In this document: positions 23,507 to 31,686 of the stretch, in pieces
How positions within the stretch are numbered: the first letter of the stretch is position 1
Layout of the letters: every line of letters starts with the position of its first letter
NCBI GenBank assembly: GCA_944384985.1
Contig: CALWVM010000005.1
Location: 1 to 64,000 of the forward strand
DNA length: 64,000 bases
Source: an uncultured Clostridia bacterium
GTDB taxonomy: Bacteria > Bacillota > Clostridia > Oscillospirales > Acutalibacteraceae
Direction of reading: 5' to 3'
The notes under the pieces: generated by a model
What the model was told of the DNA's origin: nothing
The model's input: the letters and a program-made list of their open reading frames with translations, nothing else
The model's database searches: none
Program-made: the position numbers and the translations under genes

Positions 23507-26116
23507 TTATTCACCGTAATATGCCTTGAGATACATCTCTTTGATTTCGCTCATCAGCGGGTAACGCGGGTTCGCAGCCGTGCACTGATCGTTGAACGCC
23601 TGTTCGACCATTTCGTCCAGCGTGTCAAGGAAATATTTCTCATCCACGCCGTAATCCCGGATGGTCTTCTTTACACCGCAGTGCTCTTTGAGGGCGTCTA
23701 TCTTGGCGATAAGGCCTTCGAGCTTTTCTTCGTTGGTCTTACCCTGAACACCCAGCGCGTCTGCGACTTCGGCATAACGTTCCAGCGTGTGCGGATGGTC
23801 ATACTGCGGGAAGGTGCCCATCTTGGTCGGGACTTCCGCGGCGTTGAAGCGCAGGACATTGTCGATCAGCAGTGCATTTGCAATACCGTGCGGCAGATGG
23901 TGGAACGCGCCGAGCTTGTGCGCCATGGAGTGGCAGACGCCCAAGAACGCATTTGCGAACGCCATACCGGCCATGGTGGCGGCGTTGCCCATCTTTTCAC
24001 GTGCGACGGGGTCATGCTGGCCGTCATCATAGGCGCGCGGCAGATACTGGAAGATCATTTGCAGCGCACGGATCGCAAGACCGTCGGTATAATCGGTCGC
24101 CATCACGGAAGCATACGCTTCAAGGGCATGCGTCACGGCGTCGATACCGGAAGCCGCGGTCAGGCCCTTCGGGGCGGTCATCATCATATCGGCGTCCACA
24201 ATCGCCATATTCGGCAGGAGCTGATAGTCGGCAAGCGGCCATTTCACGCCGGTCTCGGCATCGGTGATGATGGCGAACGGCGTCACTTCGGACCCCGTAC
24301 CGGCCGAAGTCGGGATTGCGATGAAATAGGCTTTTTCGCCCATTTTCGGGAAAGTGTAGATACGCTTACGGATGTCCATGAAGTCCATGGCCATGTCGGA
24401 GAAGTCCACATCCGGGTGCTCGTACATCACCCACATGATCTTTGCGGCGTCCATAGCGGAACCGCCGCCGACGGCAATGATGGTATCCGGCTCAAAGCTG
24501 CGCATTTCTTCCGTACCCTTTTGTGCGCACTGGAGCGTCGGGTCGGGGGCAACATCATAGAAGCAGGTGTGGCGGATGCCCATTTCGTCAAGCTTATCTT
24601 CGATCGGTTTGGTGAAACCGCTTTTATACAGGAAGGAGTCGGTCACGATGAACGCCTTTTTCTTGCCGAGAACGCTCTTGAGCTCATCCAGCGCAACGGG
24701 CAGGCAGCCCTTTTTGAAATACACCTTTTCAGGCGCACGGAACCACAGCATATTTTCCCTTCTCTCCGCAACAGTCTTGATATTCAGCAGATGCTTGACG
24801 CCGACGTTCTCGGAGACCGAGTTGCCGCCCCAGGAGCCGCAGCCCAATGTGAGCGAGGGCGCAAGCTTGAAGTTATACAGGTCGCCGATACCGCCCTGCG
24901 AGGAAGGCGTATTCACAAGGATTCGGCAGGTCTTCATGCGCTCGCCGAAACGTGCAAGCTTATCCTGCTCGGTAATGGGATTGAGGTAAACGGAGGAAGT
25001 GTGGCCGTAGCCGCCGTCTGCGATAAGGTGCTCCGCCTTATCCATGGCGTCATCGAAATCCTTCGCCTTATACATGGCAAGCACGGGAGACAGCTTTTCA
25101 TGCGCGAACTCTTCGGAGATATCCACGCTCTCAACTTCGCCGATGAGGATCTTCGTATTCTCGGGGACGCTCACGCCCGCAAGCTCCGCGATCTTGTGCG
25201 CGGGCTGGCCGACGATCTTCGCATTGAGCGCGCCGTTGATGATCATGGTCTTGCGAACCTTTTCGATCTCGGGCTTTTTGAGGAAATAGCAGCCGCGCGC
25301 AGCGAATTCGTCCTTGACCTTCTTATAGACCTTGTCAAGCACGATCACGGACTGCTCGGAAGCGCAGATCATGCCGTTGTCAAACGTCTTGGAATGGATG
25401 ATGGAGTTCACGGCAAGCAGGATGTCGGCGGTGTCGTCGATGATCGCCGGCGTATTGCCCGCGCCGACGCCCAGTGCCGGTTTGCCGGAGGAATACGCGG
25501 ATTTAACCATGCCGGGGCCGCCCGTTGCAAGGATAATGTCGGCTTCCTTCATCAGAAGCGTAGTCATTTCGAGCGACGGAATGTCGATCCAGCCGATGAT
25601 GTCTTCAGGCGCGCCCGCTTCTACGGCGGCTTCCAACACGACCTTTGCCGCAGCGATAGTGGACTTCTTCGCACGCGGGTGGGGGCTGATGATGATGCCG
25701 TTGCGGGTCTTTAAGGAAATCAGGGTCTTAAAGATCGCGGTCGAGGTGGGGTTCGTGGTCGGGATGACCGCCGCAATCACACCGAGCGGCTCGGCAATGC
25801 GTTTAATGCCGAATGCGGGATCTTCTTCCACAACGCCGCAGGTCTTGGTGTTTTTGTACTTATTGTAGATATATTCGGCGGCATAGTGGTTCTTGATGAC
25901 TTTATCTTCCACAACGCCCATGCCGGTCTCTTCCACTGCCATTTTGGCAAGCGGGATGCGCTGCTTATTCGCAGCGATGGCGGCAGCGCGGAAGATCTGA
26001 TCCACCTGTTCCTGGGTATAGGTCGCAAAAGTCTCCTGCGCCTTGCGGACCCGTTTGAGTGTCTGTTCGAGCTTCTCAACCGAATCCACGATTTCGTAAG
26101 TCTTGGTCTTTTCCAT
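23507..26116 (-). CDS. adhE: Bifunctional acetaldehyde/alcohol dehydrogenase AdhE
   Basis: Converts acetyl-CoA to ethanol with two NADH. 869 residues: N-terminal CoA-acylating aldehyde dehydrogenase (about 1-440) with the catalytic Cys in NGMICASEQS, and C-terminal iron-dependent alcohol dehydrogenase (about 450-865) with GGGSAMDAAK and CHSMAHKLGAFHHLPHG. The length and spirosome-forming layout are standard. ATG 26116 follows AAAGGAG; a long upstream in-frame extension overlaps rex and is not coding. It lies 26 bp after rex, so it is under the Rex-operator promoter, as expected for an NADH-disposal enzyme. Confidence 0.97.
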   Translation of the reverse strand: MEKTKTYEIVDSVEKLEQTLKRVRKAQETFATYTQEQVDQIFRAAAIAANKQRIPLAKMAVEETGMGVVEDKVIKNHYAAEYIYNKYKNTKTCGVVEEDPAFGIKRIAEPLGVIAAVIPTTNPTSTAIFKTLISLKTRNGIIISPHPRAKKSTIAAAKVVLEAAVEAGAPEDIIGWIDIPSLEMTTLLMKEADIILATGGPGMVKSAYSSGKPALGVGAGNTPAIIDDTADILLAVNSIIHSKTFDNGMICASEQSVIVLDKVYKKVKDEFAARGCYFLKKPEIEKVRKTMIINGALNAKIVGQPAHKIAELAGVSVPENTKILIGEVESVDISEEFAHEKLSPVLAMYKAKDFDDAMDKAEHLIADGGYGHTSSVYLNPITEQDKLARFGERMKTCRILVNTPSSQGGIGDLYNFKLAPSLTLGCGSWGGNSVSENVGVKHLLNIKTVAERRENMLWFRAPEKVYFKKGCLPVALDELKSVLGKKKAFIVTDSFLYKSGFTKPIEDKLDEMGIRHTCFYDVAPDPTLQCAQKGTEEMRSFEPDTIIAVGGGSAMDAAKIMWVMYEHPDVDFSDMAMDFMDIRKRIYTFPKMGEKAYFIAIPTSAGTGSEVTPFAIITDAETGVKWPLADYQLLPNMAIVDADMMMTAPKGLTAASGIDAVTHALEAYASVMATDYTDGLAIRALQMIFQYLPRAYDDGQHDPVAREKMGNAATMAGMAFANAFLGVCHSMAHKLGAFHHLPHGIANALLIDNVLRFNAAEVPTKMGTFPQYDHPHTLERYAEVADALGVQGKTNEEKLEGLIAKIDALKEHCGVKKTIRDYGVDEKYFLDTLDEMVEQAFNDQCTAANPRYPLMSEIKEMYLKAYYGE

Positions 26117-26142
26117 TGTACCGTACTCCTTTATCGTAGTGA

Positions 26143-26793
26143 TTACATGGACTGTTTCAAGTGGGCGGACAGCACCGCGAGGGACGACGCGATATTTTCG
26201 TTTTGCAGAAGCACGCCCTCCGGGACGTACAGGCGCGTCGGCGCGAAGTTCCAAATCGCGCGCACCCCGCAGGAAACCAGCAGGTCGCAGACCTCCTGCG
26301 CGCTTTCGGCGGGAACGGTGATGATCCCGATATGGATGCCCATGCGCCGACAAAGGTCCGTGAGCTTTTCCATGGGGAGGATCATCGGTGCGTCCTTGCC
26401 ATACATCGCTGCCGCGTCGGCATTGCGGTCGAACGCGGCGACCAGCCGGATGCCGAACTGCGCAAAGCCCTCATAACCGAGCAGCGCGCGCCCGAGCTTC
26501 CCCGCGCCCACAAGCACCGCTTCGTTGACGCTGTCGTAGCCGAGAAACGCTTCGATATCCCGAATGAGCCGGGCGGTCTCGAAGCCGGTCTTCGGCTTGC
26601 CCGCACAAGAACTGACGGCGGCGATGTCTTTGCGCACCTGCACCTCGTTGAGCCCTAACGCTGCGGCGATCTTCGGCGCGGAGATGTGCGCCGCGTCCTC
26701 GCCCTCCAAGCGTTTTAGGTAATCGAGATACATGGGGAGGCGCAAAAGCGTTTGTTTGGAGATGCTTCGAACGCCGGATTGCGCGCCACACAT
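26143..26793 (-). CDS. rex: Redox-sensing transcriptional repressor Rex
   Basis: Represses fermentation genes until NADH binds. 216 residues: N-terminal winged HTH (about 10-80, with SAPKIAAALGLNEVQVRKDI) and a Rossmann NAD(H) domain starting at AVLVGAGKLGRALLGY. The ATG at 26793 fits the family N-terminus; the frame continues upstream into the promoter. It heads the long operon with adhE and is preceded by two Rex-type operators, so it is very likely autoregulated. Confidence 0.95.
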   Translation of the reverse strand: MCGAQSGVRSISKQTLLRLPMYLDYLKRLEGEDAAHISAPKIAAALGLNEVQVRKDIAAVSSCAGKPKTGFETARLIRDIEAFLGYDSVNEAVLVGAGKLGRALLGYEGFAQFGIRLVAAFDRNADAAAMYGKDAPMILPMEKLTDLCRRMGIHIGIITVPAESAQEVCDLLVSCGVRAIWNFAPTRLYVPEGVLLQNENIASSLAVLSAHLKQSM

Positions 26794-26832
26794 ATGCCCT
26801 ATCGCCCCAATCAGTATTCTTGTATTGATTGT

Positions 26833-26861
26833 ATGATAGCGCAAGAAAACCGCCTTGTCAA
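26833..26861 (-). promoter_or_regulatory. Promoter of the rex-adhE-hydrogenase operon
   Basis: TTGACA (26856-26861), 17 bp, TATCAT (26833-26838) on the minus strand; leader about 33 nt to the rex ATG. A Rex-type box begins 8 bp upstream of the -35. Confidence 0.88.
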
Positions 26862-26868
26862 TGGAAAA

Positions 26869-26886
26869 TTGTTAATTTTTTAACAT
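26869..26886. promoter_or_regulatory. Rex operator 1
   Basis: TTGTTAATTTTTTAACAT matches 17 of 18 positions of the Clostridia Rex pattern TTGTTAA-N4-TTAACAA (N counted as matching). Confidence 0.85.
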
Positions 26887-26895
26887 CTGTTTCAC

Positions 26896-26913
26896 TTGAC
26901 AATTTTTTAACAC
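26896..26913. promoter_or_regulatory. Rex operator 2 (weaker)
   Basis: TTGACAATTTTTTAACAC is a second Rex-like site, 27 bp centre to centre from the first. One half-site is intact and the other is degenerate. Confidence 0.6.
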
Positions 26914-27009
26914 AGTTGCCTGAGGTTTTGTGCAGATTTACGGCGAAAAAGCGTACCGGCAGACGGTTAGAAAGGCAAAAGCAATGCTGTTTTTGATCGA
27001 CGCAAAAAA

Positions 27010-27086
27010 GCCAAGAAAACTTGGCAAAAACTATTGACAAGTGTACTTGGCAATACTATAATGCAAACACGCCAAGAAAACTTGGC
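27010..27086 (+). promoter_or_regulatory. Three palindromic operators of the XRE/membrane-protein pair
   Basis: GCCAAG-AAAA-CTTGGC occurs exactly at 27010-27025 and 27071-27086; a near copy GACAAG-TGTA-CTTGGC lies at 27036-27051 between the -35 and -10 boxes. They are spaced 26 and 35 bp apart. The most likely ligand is the XRE regulator encoded two genes downstream. Confidence 0.85.
27034..27062 (+). promoter_or_regulatory. Perfect consensus promoter of the XRE pair
   Basis: TTGACA (27034-27039), exactly 17 bp, TATAAT (27057-27062). It is fully consensus and therefore probably strongly repressed through the flanking operators. Confidence 0.93.
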
Positions 27087-27109
27087 AATTTCATTTGGAG
27101 GTTTCCATG

Positions 27110-27445
27110 ATGAACAAGGACGAAATTTTAGCAAAAAGCAGAGCGGAAAATAAAAACAAGGATGTATACGAACAGGAAGTCCTAAAGCAGGCAAGTAAAA
27201 GTGCTGTCGTAGTTCAGATGGCTTTGGCAACGATCTTTTTTGTGGCACAGATATTTACCGGCAAAGGCATAAACTGGGGACTATGGGCGCTTGTTTTCAG
27301 CGCAAATATGACGATCAACTGGGTGAAATATGCGAAACTGCGCCGTAAGCATGAGCTCGCGATAGCGATTGCCTACACGATATTGGTAGCCGTAATGTCT
27401 GGATATTACATCTATAACCTGATTATATCTTCCACGATCCAGTGA
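27110..27445 (+). CDS. Small membrane protein, DUF6442-like
   Basis: 111 residues: a charged N-terminal stretch (MNKDEILAKSRAENKNKDVY), then three hydrophobic helices (about 36-52, 57-72, 84-106). This matches small membrane proteins commonly found upstream of an XRE regulator in Firmicutes; their function is not established. ATG 27110 has GGAGG at an 8-nt spacing; ATG 27107 is an alternative. The gene is AT-richer than its neighbours. Confidence 0.75.
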   Translation: MNKDEILAKSRAENKNKDVYEQEVLKQASKSAVVVQMALATIFFVAQIFTGKGINWGLWALVFSANMTINWVKYAKLRRKHELAIAIAYTILVAVMSGYYIYNLIISSTIQ

Positions 27446-27458
27446 GGCGGTGGAAAAT

Positions 27459-27665
27459 ATGGACGATAAGCTGATATTAAAAAATCGCCTGAAAGAAGCA
27501 CGGGCGGAATTGAAATTATCACAAAATCAACTGGCGGATATGGTTGGCGTGTCTCGGAACACAATAAGCTCCATCGAAACAGGACAATTCAATCCTACCG
27601 CGAAATTGGCACTGGTTCTCTGCATTGCATTGGATAAAAAGTTTGAAGATCTGTTCTACTTTTGA
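27459..27665 (+). CDS. XRE-family transcriptional regulator
   Basis: 68 residues, a minimal Cro/C1-type HTH (LSQNQLADMVGVSRNTISSIE at about 22-42, split here only by naming) ending in KKFEDLFYF. Start chosen at ATG 27459, about 11 nt after GAGGCGG; a GTG nine bases earlier overlaps that site. It follows the small membrane gene by 13 nt and is the likely repressor of the three operators upstream. Confidence 0.85.
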   Translation: MDDKLILKNRLKEARAELKLSQNQLADMVGVSRNTISSIETGQFNPTAKLALVLCIALDKKFEDLFYF

Positions 27666-27742
27666 TGCTGCGCGATATGCAAGAGCAGCGGTGCAACCTG
27701 CAAAAATTGATAAGGCTGAGCGGTTCGATAAGATAAGACAAA

Positions 27743-27788
27743 ACAGGGGACGGTTCTGCGTCGTGTGTGGCGCACGACCGTCCCCTGT
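27743..27788. repeat. Palindromic repeat, copy 1
   Basis: ACAGGGGACGGT and ACCGTCCCCTGT are exact 12-bp arms around a 22-bp centre that contains a second short pairing (TGCG/CGCA). It shares ACGGTTCTGCG with copy 2 at 30222-30270. Similar GGGGACGGTTC palindromes are scattered in many Firmicute genomes. It lies between the XRE gene and the MFS stop and may act as a terminator-like structure, but lacks a T-tract. Confidence 0.75.
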
Positions 27789-27820
27789 CCTGCATGACAA
27801 CTTTCAAGAAATTCTTGCCC

Positions 27821-29014
27821 TTATCCCGTCTGCCTATTGAACCTGCGATTAAGAACAATCAAACTGAGGATAAGGATCAGCGGAAATGCAGTTGCAGCAA
27901 GCAATCCTATTTTAAGATTACCACCGGCTATGTTGGAAATGTTGCCGACCATTGCAGGGCTTACGGTGGCACCTAAATCTCCGGCCAAAGCTAAAAGTGC
28001 AAACATCGCGGTACCGCCTCTTGGGCATTTCTGGGAAGAAAGGCTGATCGCCCCCGGCCACATAATGCCAACCGAAACACCGCAAAGCGCGCAGCCTGCA
28101 AGCCCCATAATCGGTAAAGAGGACAGAGATGCCATCAAGTAGCAGATCACGCATAATATGCCGCACGCCAGCATCGTCTTGGTCAAGTCCAGCTTCTCAC
28201 TCATTTTTCCATATAGAGTTCGGGATATTCCCATAAACGCCGCAAATAAACAGGGTCCTGCTAAATCACCAACGGTTTTAGAAACACCCATTGCCGACTC
28301 TGTGAATGCGGACGCCCATTGCGCCATAGCTGCTTCGGATGCACCGGAGCATACCATAAGCAGTATCAGTAACCAAAACAGCGGTAATCTACGCAGCTGA
28401 CTGGGGCGCATGCCCTCACCATCTTCTACCAGCCGTTCAATCGGACAGGTAATAAAATTGAATGCATTATAGAATGGCACCACTGCCCAAATCCATGTCA
28501 GTATTTTCCAGTTTTCTACGCCGAATACGGTAAAAAAGAGTGTCGAGCCCAAAATCACACCGACTGCACCCCAACAGTAAAAAGAGTGCAGCAAACTCAT
28601 CACACCATCTTTATTTTCAAAGGGGCAGGCTTCGACAATCGGACTTACCAATACTTCAATCAGACCGCTACCCATGGCATAGAGTACTACTGCGATTAAA
28701 ATTCCTAAAAATGGGTCCGGAAGCAGTTCCGGCAGAATTGCCAGTAAAACAAGTCCTGCCGCAGACAGCACCTGAGAGGATACTACGCAGATGCGGTATC
28801 CTATTTTATCAACAAATTTAGTGGCTGCAAAATCAATTAAAAATTGTGTGAGATAGAACGTAAGCGGAATCAGCGCAATCTTTTCCAGCCCAACCCCATA
28901 GGTATCCTGGAAAGTTAAAAACAAGAGCGGCGTAAAGTTCGCGGATATAGCTTGGGTAACAAAGCCGAGATAGCAAGCTGTAAGCGTTTTTTTATAGTTC
29001 TTTTGCCCGGTCAT
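27821..29014 (-). CDS. MFS transporter
   Basis: 397-residue inner-membrane carrier with about 12 helices. The loop 2-3 signature resembles sugar/nucleoside-type or FucP-like MFS members (ATKFVDKIGYRICVVSSQ). The gene is AT-richer than the housekeeping genes. ATG 29014 follows AAAGGAG. It is immediately downstream of a broken AraC regulator and was probably its target; the substrate cannot be named. Confidence 0.85.
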   Translation of the reverse strand: MTGQKNYKKTLTACYLGFVTQAISANFTPLLFLTFQDTYGVGLEKIALIPLTFYLTQFLIDFAATKFVDKIGYRICVVSSQVLSAAGLVLLAILPELLPDPFLGILIAVVLYAMGSGLIEVLVSPIVEACPFENKDGVMSLLHSFYCWGAVGVILGSTLFFTVFGVENWKILTWIWAVVPFYNAFNFITCPIERLVEDGEGMRPSQLRRLPLFWLLILLMVCSGASEAAMAQWASAFTESAMGVSKTVGDLAGPCLFAAFMGISRTLYGKMSEKLDLTKTMLACGILCVICYLMASLSSLPIMGLAGCALCGVSVGIMWPGAISLSSQKCPRGGTAMFALLALAGDLGATVSPAMVGNISNIAGGNLKIGLLAATAFPLILILSLIVLNRRFNRQTG

Positions 29015-29032
29015 GACTACTCCTTTATGGGT

Positions 29033-29063
29033 AATGCAATTTGTATGCTGGAATTGCATTATA
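29033..29063 (-). promoter_or_regulatory. MFS promoter region with inverted repeat
   Basis: A TATAAT -10 (29058-29063) with no good -35 box, overlapped by the inverted repeat AATGCAATT (29033-29041) / AATTGCATT (29052-29060). The missing -35 fits an activator-dependent promoter, consistent with an AraC-type regulator next door. Confidence 0.5.
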
Positions 29064-29111
29064 TCATCATACCCAAGCGGTATAAAGGCACAGAAAGCCC
29101 AAATTTAAGCA

Positions 29112-30002
29112 CTATTTGCCCGAAGCGCGGATTTGACCGGGTGTATATCCATAGATTTTCCTAAATTGGCGGCTGAAATAATTTACAGAATGAAAGCCGC
29201 AGGAATAGCTGATCTCCTGTAGAGTCAGCGTCGCATCATGCAGCATCCCGTGTGCAATTTGAAGCCGGTATTGAATCAGCGCGTCCACAGGCGAGCATCC
29301 CAAATATGTGTTAAAACAACGGCCTGCCTCACTGCGGCTGATATTGGCAGATCCGGCAATATCCTCGAGGGTAACCGCTTCAGCATAATGCTCATAGATA
29401 TAGGAGAGCATCTTTTGGATGCGTATTTGGGCATTGATTTGTATGCGTGGCGTTTCGAATTTCGGCAAATCTTCAAAATGTGAGAATATATATTCAAATA
29501 TACGGCTGAGTTCACGTTGAACAGCCATTTCGTAGCATTGGCTTTGTTCATACATCTGACAGTAAATTTCTTTCGCGGCACAATTCACCACATCATGCCA
29601 ACCATTTTTATGCTTAAACACGATAAAAGGCAGTGCATCACAGCAAGCTATGGGATGAATATATTTTTTGTAGATTGCACCGGTTTCAGGTGCAACCACA
29701 GCACCGGAAAAAACGATGTTTGGCATCGGATCGGGAACATCGCCGGACAGCTGCTTGATACCATGCAGCATATTTCTGTTCACAAATATGCTGTCCCCTG
29801 CCTCCAGCATGATGTGCTACCTGCCAACTTGAAACTCCAAGGCACCACTTACCGCAGTGGCAATTTCAAAGTCATGATGCCAGTGTAAAGGACCGGCCCG
29901 GTTTGGCAATGCGGCCAGTTCATCATGAAAATAGGAAATAGGGAAAGCTGTACCGTCATGCGGTATTTGTTCGCGCAGTTGATGGTCCAGTATGATCGGC
30001 AT
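29112..30002 (-). pseudogene. AraC-family regulator interrupted by an in-frame TAG
   Basis: Upstream part (ATG 30002, GGGGGA site) encodes the cupin-like N-terminus including GPLHWHHDFEIATAVSGALEF. It stops at TAG 29817-29819. The same frame continues directly (HIMLEAGDSIFVNRNMLHG) through the rest of the cupin and a complete double HTH (VTLEDIAGSANISRSEAG; ISYSCGFHSVNYFSRQFR) to 29112. A CAG-to-TAG change would explain it. The 3' part could restart at ATG 29810 but has no ribosome site. It could also be a sequencing error or a suppressed stop. Confidence 0.85.
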
Positions 30003-30098
30003 AATTCGTCCCCCAAAAAGCAAAGGGTTTCTATTTGTCCTTAAGTATATGTTATATCACGAATTTATCATTTTTTCCACCTCTTTAACGCAGGAAAG

Positions 30099-30126
30099 CG
30101 GCGGCAGGAATTTCGCCCTGCCGCCG
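30099..30126. other. Strong GC hairpin without T-tract
   Basis: CGGCGGCAGG and CCTGCCGCCG (10-bp arms, 8-nt loop) between the AraC remnant and mgtE. It could stabilise the mgtE transcript 3' end; on neither strand is it followed by a T run. Confidence 0.5.
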
Positions 30127-30221
30127 TGTTCCTAAAGCAAAGATCAAATCATTTTTTGTTCCCCTTTGGGAGGAAGCAAGCGTCCAAAGAAACCGGCGCT
30201 TTCGCAGCACACGACTGAAAG

Positions 30222-30270
30222 ACAGAGAACGGTTCTGCGCCTTCGTGCAAGACACAGAACCGTCCTTTTT
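30222..30270 (+). repeat. Palindromic repeat, copy 2, terminator-like on the plus strand
   Basis: ACGGTTCTGCG pairs (one G-T) with the CACAGAACCGT half; on the plus strand T7 follows. It shares ACGGTTCTGCG and the outer ACAG with copy 1. The two copies bracket the MFS/AraC segment. Confidence 0.7.
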
Positions 30271-30291
30271 TTGAGACGTTCGCTTTTTGCG

Positions 30292-31626
30292 TTACAGCCC
30301 GAGGAAAAGGGACGCGACCTGGAAGTAAATGAGCAGCGAGAGCGCGTCCACGATGGTCGAGATAAACGGATTCGCCATGACGGCGGGGTCGAGGTGCACT
30401 TTTTTGGCGAGGATCGGCAGCAGGCAGCCGATAAACTTTGCCAGAATGATGGTCAAAATCATCGAAAGGCTCACGATGGCCGCCACGATGACAGACGAGT
30501 GATCCATCAGCAGAAGCCTGCCGAAATTCACGGCGGCAAGCGTAACGCCGCAGAAGAACGCCACGCGGAATTCCTTCCAGATGACCTTGAACGTATCGCG
30601 GAAATGGATCTCCCCTAAGGAAAGGCCGCGGATGATGGTTGTGGAGGACTGCGCGCCGCAGTTGCCGCCCGTGCCCATGAGCATCGGGATATAGGCAGTC
30701 AGCACCACATAGGCTTGCAGCGCCGACTCGAAATTCTGGATGATCCGCCCCGTAAAGGTTGCGGAGACCATCAAAAGCAAAAGCCACGGAAAGCGCTTTT
30801 TCCAGATCTCAAACACGCTCATTTTCAGATACGGCTTGTCCGTGGGGGTGATGGCCGCCATCTTTTCGATGTCTTCGGTATTCTCGTCCTGTAAGACATC
30901 CATGGCGTCGTCGATGGTGATAATGCCGACAAGCCGGTTTTCCTGATCGACAACAGGCAGCGCCAAAAGGTCGTATTTGCGGAATTTTTCCGCCACGACC
31001 TCTTTATCCTCGAGCGTGGTCGCCGAAATGATATTGGTATCCATGATCTCGTAAATTTTGGCGGTCTGCTCAGAAAGCAGCAGATCCTTTACGGTCACGA
31101 TACCGAGCAATTTGCGGTTTTCGTCGGTCACATAGCAGATATAAATGGTCTCTTTATCCACGCCCGTGCGGCGGATCCTCGTGAAGGCATCCGCTACGGT
31201 CATGTATTTTTTCAGATCGACATATTCGATCGTCATCAGGCTTCCGGCGGAGTCCTCGGGATATTGCAGGATCTCGTTGATGCTCTTGCGCACCTCGGGG
31301 TCGGTATGCTGCAGGATGCGCTTGACAACGGTAGCCGGCATTTCTTCAATGATATCGACCGCATCGTCGACGTACATTTCGTCGAGCACTTCCCGCAGTT
31401 CGTTGTCGCTGAAGGCATGGATGAGGAATTCCTGATCGTCGGAATCCATATTGACAAACACTTCCGCCGCAAGCTCTTTGGGGAGGATGCGATAGAGAAG
31501 CGGCAGCTTTTCCTGCGGGACTTCCTTGAGCACCGTGGCAATATCCGCTTCGTTCATGTCGGAAAGGATCGCTTTCAGCTGCGGGTAATCCTTTTTTTCA
31601 AGCAGATCTAAAATCGTTTCGTACAA
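30292..31626 (-). CDS. mgtE: Magnesium transporter MgtE
   Basis: Homodimeric Mg2+ channel of 444 residues: cytosolic MgtE N domain (about 10-125), two CBS domains (about 130-255) that bind Mg2+ and gate the pore, then five membrane helices. The pore region contains PMLMGTGGNCGAQSSTTIIRG, typical of the family. Start is taken as TTG 31626, preceded by GGAGGG at 9 nt; no ATG is near. Expression is controlled by the M-box riboswitch and terminator upstream. Confidence 0.94.
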   Translation of the reverse strand: MYETILDLLEKKDYPQLKAILSDMNEADIATVLKEVPQEKLPLLYRILPKELAAEVFVNMDSDDQEFLIHAFSDNELREVLDEMYVDDAVDIIEEMPATVVKRILQHTDPEVRKSINEILQYPEDSAGSLMTIEYVDLKKYMTVADAFTRIRRTGVDKETIYICYVTDENRKLLGIVTVKDLLLSEQTAKIYEIMDTNIISATTLEDKEVVAEKFRKYDLLALPVVDQENRLVGIITIDDAMDVLQDENTEDIEKMAAITPTDKPYLKMSVFEIWKKRFPWLLLLMVSATFTGRIIQNFESALQAYVVLTAYIPMLMGTGGNCGAQSSTTIIRGLSLGEIHFRDTFKVIWKEFRVAFFCGVTLAAVNFGRLLLMDHSSVIVAAIVSLSMILTIILAKFIGCLLPILAKKVHLDPAVMANPFISTIVDALSLLIYFQVASLFLGL

Positions 31627-31686
31627 CTTTGTTTCCCTCCTGTTTTTTTCAAGTTCAAGAAGAAGCAGGGAACAAAGCACAGACCC

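Noticed and set aside
22979..25714. 911-codon open frame on the plus strand
   Set aside because: Lies entirely antisense to the APH-like gene and adhE, which are unmistakable; its composition reflects the high-GC wobble pattern of the coding strand.
27110..27665. Toxin-antitoxin system
   Set aside because: The tight autoregulation is suggestive, but the membrane protein is a multi-helix protein of a family not known as a toxin; no direct evidence.
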